NCBI RefSeq assembly: GCF_012396315.1
Contig: NZ_JAAXPF010000002.1
Coordinates: forward strand, 186,001-250,000
Length of the DNA: 64,000 bases
Direction of reading: 5' to 3'
DNA from: Corynebacterium mucifaciens
Lineage (GTDB): Bacteria > Actinomycetota > Actinomycetes > Mycobacteriales > Mycobacteriaceae
The notes below the pieces were generated by a model. It was not told where the DNA came from, searched no databases, and saw nothing but the letters and a program-made list of their open reading frames with translations. This document shows positions 61,417 to 64,000 of this stretch, piece by piece. A program made the position numbers and the translations under genes. Every line of letters starts with the position of its first letter. The stretch's first letter is position 1.

Positions 61417-62168
61417 GAGCTCCCCAATTGCGCGCGCAGCTCGTTCTTCACTAACGACGCGTGCAGGGACACCACTAGCGCGGACATCTGCTGGGCGATT
61501 TCCTCCGCCTTTTGCTTCGCTGTTTCCTTGCCCGACTTCGCCACCGGACCTGCCACTTGGTTGATCATGTCGGCCTGTCGGGACGCGGCTGTACGCAGCG
61601 TTTTCAGGTGGCGGGCGTCAAAGCCGAATTCCGCCAGCGAGAGCGCGGTGGTGACGGTACGCACGTCGTCCGCCGTGAACAGCCCGGCGGCATCGGGGGT
61701 GATCAAGCCAACCTTGATGTATTCCGCCACAGTCTGCGCATCCGTCTGCGCCTGCTCTGCCACATCCGTGTCGGTCAGCTGCGTCGCGGCCGGTGCTCGG
61801 AAGTTTTCCGGGGAGATCATGGGCTCGGACTCACCCGCGGTCAGGATCGCGGTGACATGCCCGGAGTCCATCGCCTCGAGCTGCTCACGAATGACCTTCA
61901 GCGGCAGGTAGTTGTCGCGCTGCGTGACCAAAATGTAGCGCAGGCGCTCGACGTCCTCATCGGTGAAGCGACGATAACCCGAGGCGGTGCGCTGCGGGGT
62001 GATCAGCCCCTCCGACTCGAGGAAGCGGATCTTAGAGACGGTCACGTCCGGGAACTCAGCGCGAAGACGCTCAAGCACCACGCCGATGGACATTGTCTTG
62101 GCGGGTTTGGCGGATTTCGCTGGCTTCGCGGCGTTGGCAGCGGTAGCCGTCTGACGGATTGCGCTCAC
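61404..62168 (-). CDS. ftsR: MerR-family regulator FtsR
   Basis: 254 residues from GTG 62168 (AGAGGAAAG upstream). An Ala/Lys-rich N-terminus (AANAAKPAKSAKPAK) precedes a MerR winged helix (about 27-95, VSKIRFLESEGLITPQR), then a second helix-turn-helix-like region (about 140-180). In C. glutamicum FtsR activates ftsZ. It lies 20 bp after odhI and overlaps the DUF151 gene. Confidence 0.92.
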   Translation of the reverse strand: MSAIRQTATAANAAKPAKSAKPAKTMSIGVVLERLRAEFPDVTVSKIRFLESEGLITPQRTASGYRRFTDEDVERLRYILVTQRDNYLPLKVIREQLEAMDSGHVTAILTAGESEPMISPENFRAPAATQLTDTDVAEQAQTDAQTVAEYIKVGLITPDAAGLFTADDVRTVTTALSLAEFGFDARHLKTLRTAASRQADMINQVAGPVAKSGKETAKQKAEEIAQQMSALVVSLHASLVKNELRAQLGSSWRA

Positions 62169-62188
62169 TGGGTCGAACTTTCCTCTAA

Positions 62189-62614
62189 CTAGTTGCCTGC
62201 GGTGATGAAGACGAGACGGAATTTACCGATCTGGATTTCGTCCCCGTCGGTCAGCTCCTGGGAGTTGCGCGGCTCGCGGTTGACGTAGGTGCCGTTAAGC
62301 GATCCGACGTCCACAACCTCGTAGCCGCCCTCGCTGCGGCGGAACTCTGCGTGGCGGCGCGACACAGTCACATCGTCGAGGAAGATATCTGCCTCCGGGT
62401 GGCGGCCGGCGGTGGTGGAATCCTGGTCCAGCAGGAAACGAGCACCGGCATTGGGCCCTCGCTTGACCACGAGCAGTGCTTCCCCCTCCGCGAGCTGGTC
62501 GGCCCCTGCGACGGAATCCACGGAGGACGCGGCACCGGACTCCATTTCCTTGAGCAGGTCAGCGCGGAACACCGAGGTGGTTTCGACCTGGTTCTGCGGC
62601 GTGCTTTCGCTCAT
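62189..62614 (-). CDS. odhI: FHA-domain inhibitor of oxoglutarate dehydrogenase
   Basis: 141 residues. The N-terminal phosphorylation motif VETTSVFRADLL carries the Thr pair (12 and 13) phosphorylated by PknG and PknB. The FHA domain (about 50-135) has GRHPEADIFL, VSRRHAEFRR and NGTYVNREPR. Unphosphorylated OdhI binds OdhA and blocks 2-oxoglutarate oxidation, steering flux to glutamate. CAGGAG lies 6 nt before the ATG; a TATTAT box lies at 62663-62658. Confidence 0.95.
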   Translation of the reverse strand: MSESTPQNQVETTSVFRADLLKEMESGAASSVDSVAGADQLAEGEALLVVKRGPNAGARFLLDQDSTTAGRHPEADIFLDDVTVSRRHAEFRRSEGGYEVVDVGSLNGTYVNREPRNSQELTDGDEIQIGKFRLVFITAGN

Positions 62615-62657
62615 GGGTAACTCCTGACTTTCGAGTCGTAGTTGAGATCTCTCGCCA

Positions 62658-62663
62658 TAATAG
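62658..62663 (-). promoter_or_regulatory. -10 box of odhI
   Basis: TATTAT on the minus strand, 43 bp before the odhI ATG, giving a leader of about 35 nt that includes the Shine-Dalgarno. It lies between the end of secA2 and odhI, so odhI can be transcribed apart from secA2. Confidence 0.55.
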
Positions 62664-62701
62664 CGCCCGGCCTTGGAGCGGGTGCGGCGACTGGAGGGTG
62701 G

Positions 62702-64000
62702 TTAGCGGAAAATGTTGCCGATGCCGGAGATGATGGAGTTCCCGGAACCTGCAAGCGGGTTATCGGAAACCATGTACGTCCACGTCGCGCTGGGACGCTT
62801 CCACCCCGCTGCCGCAAGGTGCGCTCCATCTGCGTCAATGCGCACCTCGTCGAACGTCTCCGCCGCTGCCGCCACGGCGCGGTTGGCCAGCTCCTTGAAC
62901 TCGCGCACCGCGATTCGGTGGTATTCGTCGATCGGCGTTTCCCGGGCAATGGCGCGCAGATGAATGGATTCGCGCACGTCATCCATGAGCGCTAGGTACT
63001 CGGACCACTCGGCGTCTAGGTGGTAAAGCATGATGTCCCGGGCCGCCTGCTCCAGCGTCGCCGCCGGCAGGTGGGACAGTTCAACAGCCCGCTGCGGGCA
63101 GCGTTCGGCCAACTCGCGCCACGCAGTGTCGGTGTCCAGCAAGGTAGCGCGGCGCTCGTCCACGATATCGCGGTGGTCGGCGAGCAGCTTGTTGTACTTC
63201 CAGGTCTGGGAGTGAATTTCCAGCAACTGCCCTTCAGTCACGCGCTGGCAGTGCTCGATGAAGCTTTGCGCGCGGTTGCCGGTGATGCGGCCGTCTGCTT
63301 CTGGACGGGCGGTGAACTGCTCGCCGTCACCGCCGGTGGTGACGATGTCGTCTTCCAACGACACGAAAAACACACTCGAACCCGGGTCGCCCTGGCGGCC
63401 TGCACGCCCGCGCAGCTGGTTATCCAGGCGCGCGGTGCGGTGGCGTGCGGTGCCCAGCACGGCGAGGCCGCCGAGGGCAGCCACCTCATCGTGGTCGCGC
63501 TCATCGGCGCCCCCGAGCCGAATGTCGGTACCGCGGCCCGCCATTTGGGTGGACACGGTCACGCGCCCGATATCGCCGGCCTCGGCGATGATCCGCGCCT
63601 CCTCGGCGTCGTTTTTCGCGTTCAGCACGTTCACGGCGATCCCCCGCGCCCGCAACGAATCGGCCAGCGCCTCGGACTCCGCCACGTCGTGGGTTCCCAC
63701 CAGCACGGGCTGCCCGGTGGAGTGAATACGCGCAATCTCGTCGACGATCGCCTCGTTCTTCTCCCCCAGCGTGGCGTAAATGCGGTCCGCTTCGTCGAAA
63801 CGCTTGAGCTCTTTAGCGCGGTCGATCACCGCGACGTGCAGCCCGTAAAAGGAACGCAGCTGGTCGGTCGCCTCCACCGCGGTACCTGTCATGCCGCACA
63901 CCAGCGGGTAACGGCGCATTAGCGCCTGTAGCGTGATCGAATCCAGGATGCGGCCACCCTCGGAAACATCCAGCCCCTCCTTTGACTCCACGGCCGCCTG
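62702..64000 (-). CDS. secA2: accessory preprotein translocase ATPase SecA2 (5' end outside window)
   Basis: 432 residues of the C-terminal part; the frame continues beyond base 64000. Visible: the VESKEGL block, the RRYPLVCGMTGTA motif, TQMAGRGTDIRLGG (motif V) and QLRGRAGRQGDPGSS (motif VI with arginine fingers), then a shortened helical-scaffold region. The zinc-binding C-terminus of housekeeping SecA is absent; the protein ends ISGIGNIFR. This and the odhI neighbour identify SecA2, which exports a subset of proteins. Confidence 0.93.
   Translation of the reverse strand, partial: QAAVESKEGLDVSEGGRILDSITLQALMRRYPLVCGMTGTAVEATDQLRSFYGLHVAVIDRAKELKRFDEADRIYATLGEKNEAIVDEIARIHSTGQPVLVGTHDVAESEALADSLRARGIAVNVLNAKNDAEEARIIAEAGDIGRVTVSTQMAGRGTDIRLGGADERDHDEVAALGGLAVLGTARHRTARLDNQLRGRAGRQGDPGSSVFFVSLEDDIVTTGGDGEQFTARPEADGRITGNRAQSFIEHCQRVTEGQLLEIHSQTWKYNKLLADHRDIVDERRATLLDTDTAWRELAERCPQRAVELSHLPAATLEQAARDIMLYHLDAEWSEYLALMDDVRESIHLRAIARETPIDEYHRIAVREFKELANRAVAAAAETFDEVRIDADGAHLAAAGWKRPSATWTYMVSDNPLAGSGNSIISGIGNIFR

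Noticed and set aside
1..64000. CRISPR arrays, rRNA, tRNA, prophage or transposase genes
   Set aside because: No regularly spaced repeats, rRNA blocks, convincing tRNA T-loop and acceptor pairs, or transposase/integrase motifs were found by reading; a tRNA scan would be needed to be certain.

Overview
The window is a stretch of high-GC actinobacterial chromosome, almost certainly from a Corynebacterium. The pointers are odhI and ftsR next to secA2, mycothiol biosynthesis (mshC), the lnt-ppm1 pair, rbpA, a complete pupylation cluster (arc, dop, pup, pafA, pafB, pafC) without proteasome subunits, and many starts where a TAnnnT box lies 7 nt before the start codon (leaderless mRNAs). I saw no rRNA, tRNA, CRISPR array or transposase.

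Layout. 1-3.5 kb: a two-subunit ABC exporter with reciprocally damaged ATPase domains, a PEBP protein and a small membrane protein. 3.6-5.4 kb: an AT-richer insert with a small minus-strand operon including an SdpI-like protein. 5.5-13.7 kb: pyrD, a lipoprotein, uppP, mshC, a HAD phosphatase, aspA and a Dcu-type C4-dicarboxylate transporter. 13.7-19.9 kb: fhs, a RecB-like nuclease, an M18 aminopeptidase, trmI and arc. 19.9-27.9 kb: pdxR, a second AT-richer insert (a secreted four-cysteine protein plus a three-gene ABC transporter), pdxS, and a broken POT peptide transporter. 28-37 kb: dop-pup-pafA-pafB-pafC-tatA-tatC-helY. 37-44 kb: a trypsin-like protein, pepQ, a DprE2-like SDR, fxsA, lnt, ppm1, rbpA, a zinc-ribbon protein and a YceI protein. 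44-52 kb: a degenerate CFA-synthase-like protein, ndh, a pyruvate formate-lyase locus, corA and a thioesterase. 52-64 kb: gnd, a DEAD-box helicase, two CNNM/HlyC proteins, a VWA-like protein, then MerR, DUF151, ftsR, odhI and the 3' part of secA2.

The most notable observations are these. (1) Pyruvate formate-lyase is encoded in two pieces: the catalytic subunit lacks the glycyl-radical domain, which is a separate 83-residue gene with its own ribosome binding site, followed by the activase. (2) Both AT-richer inserts have the same unusual architecture: each lies between an intact gene A plus a scrap of gene B on one side, and a scrap of A plus intact gene B on the other. In the second, a dop scrap is joined to a pdxR scrap at a 9-bp microhomology. 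This looks like the decayed outcome of integration by duplication. Both inserts carry what may be toxin/immunity or export cargo. (3) PdxR lacks the PLP-binding lysine, and pdxS has no pdxT neighbour.

How the genes may work together (inference): pfl makes formate and fhs can load formate onto tetrahydrofolate, while aspA and the Dcu carrier support aspartate/fumarate exchange, so the window holds much of an oxygen-limited metabolism. Dop, Pup and PafA tag proteins for the ARC unfoldase. PafB and PafC are WYL regulators of the DNA-damage response.
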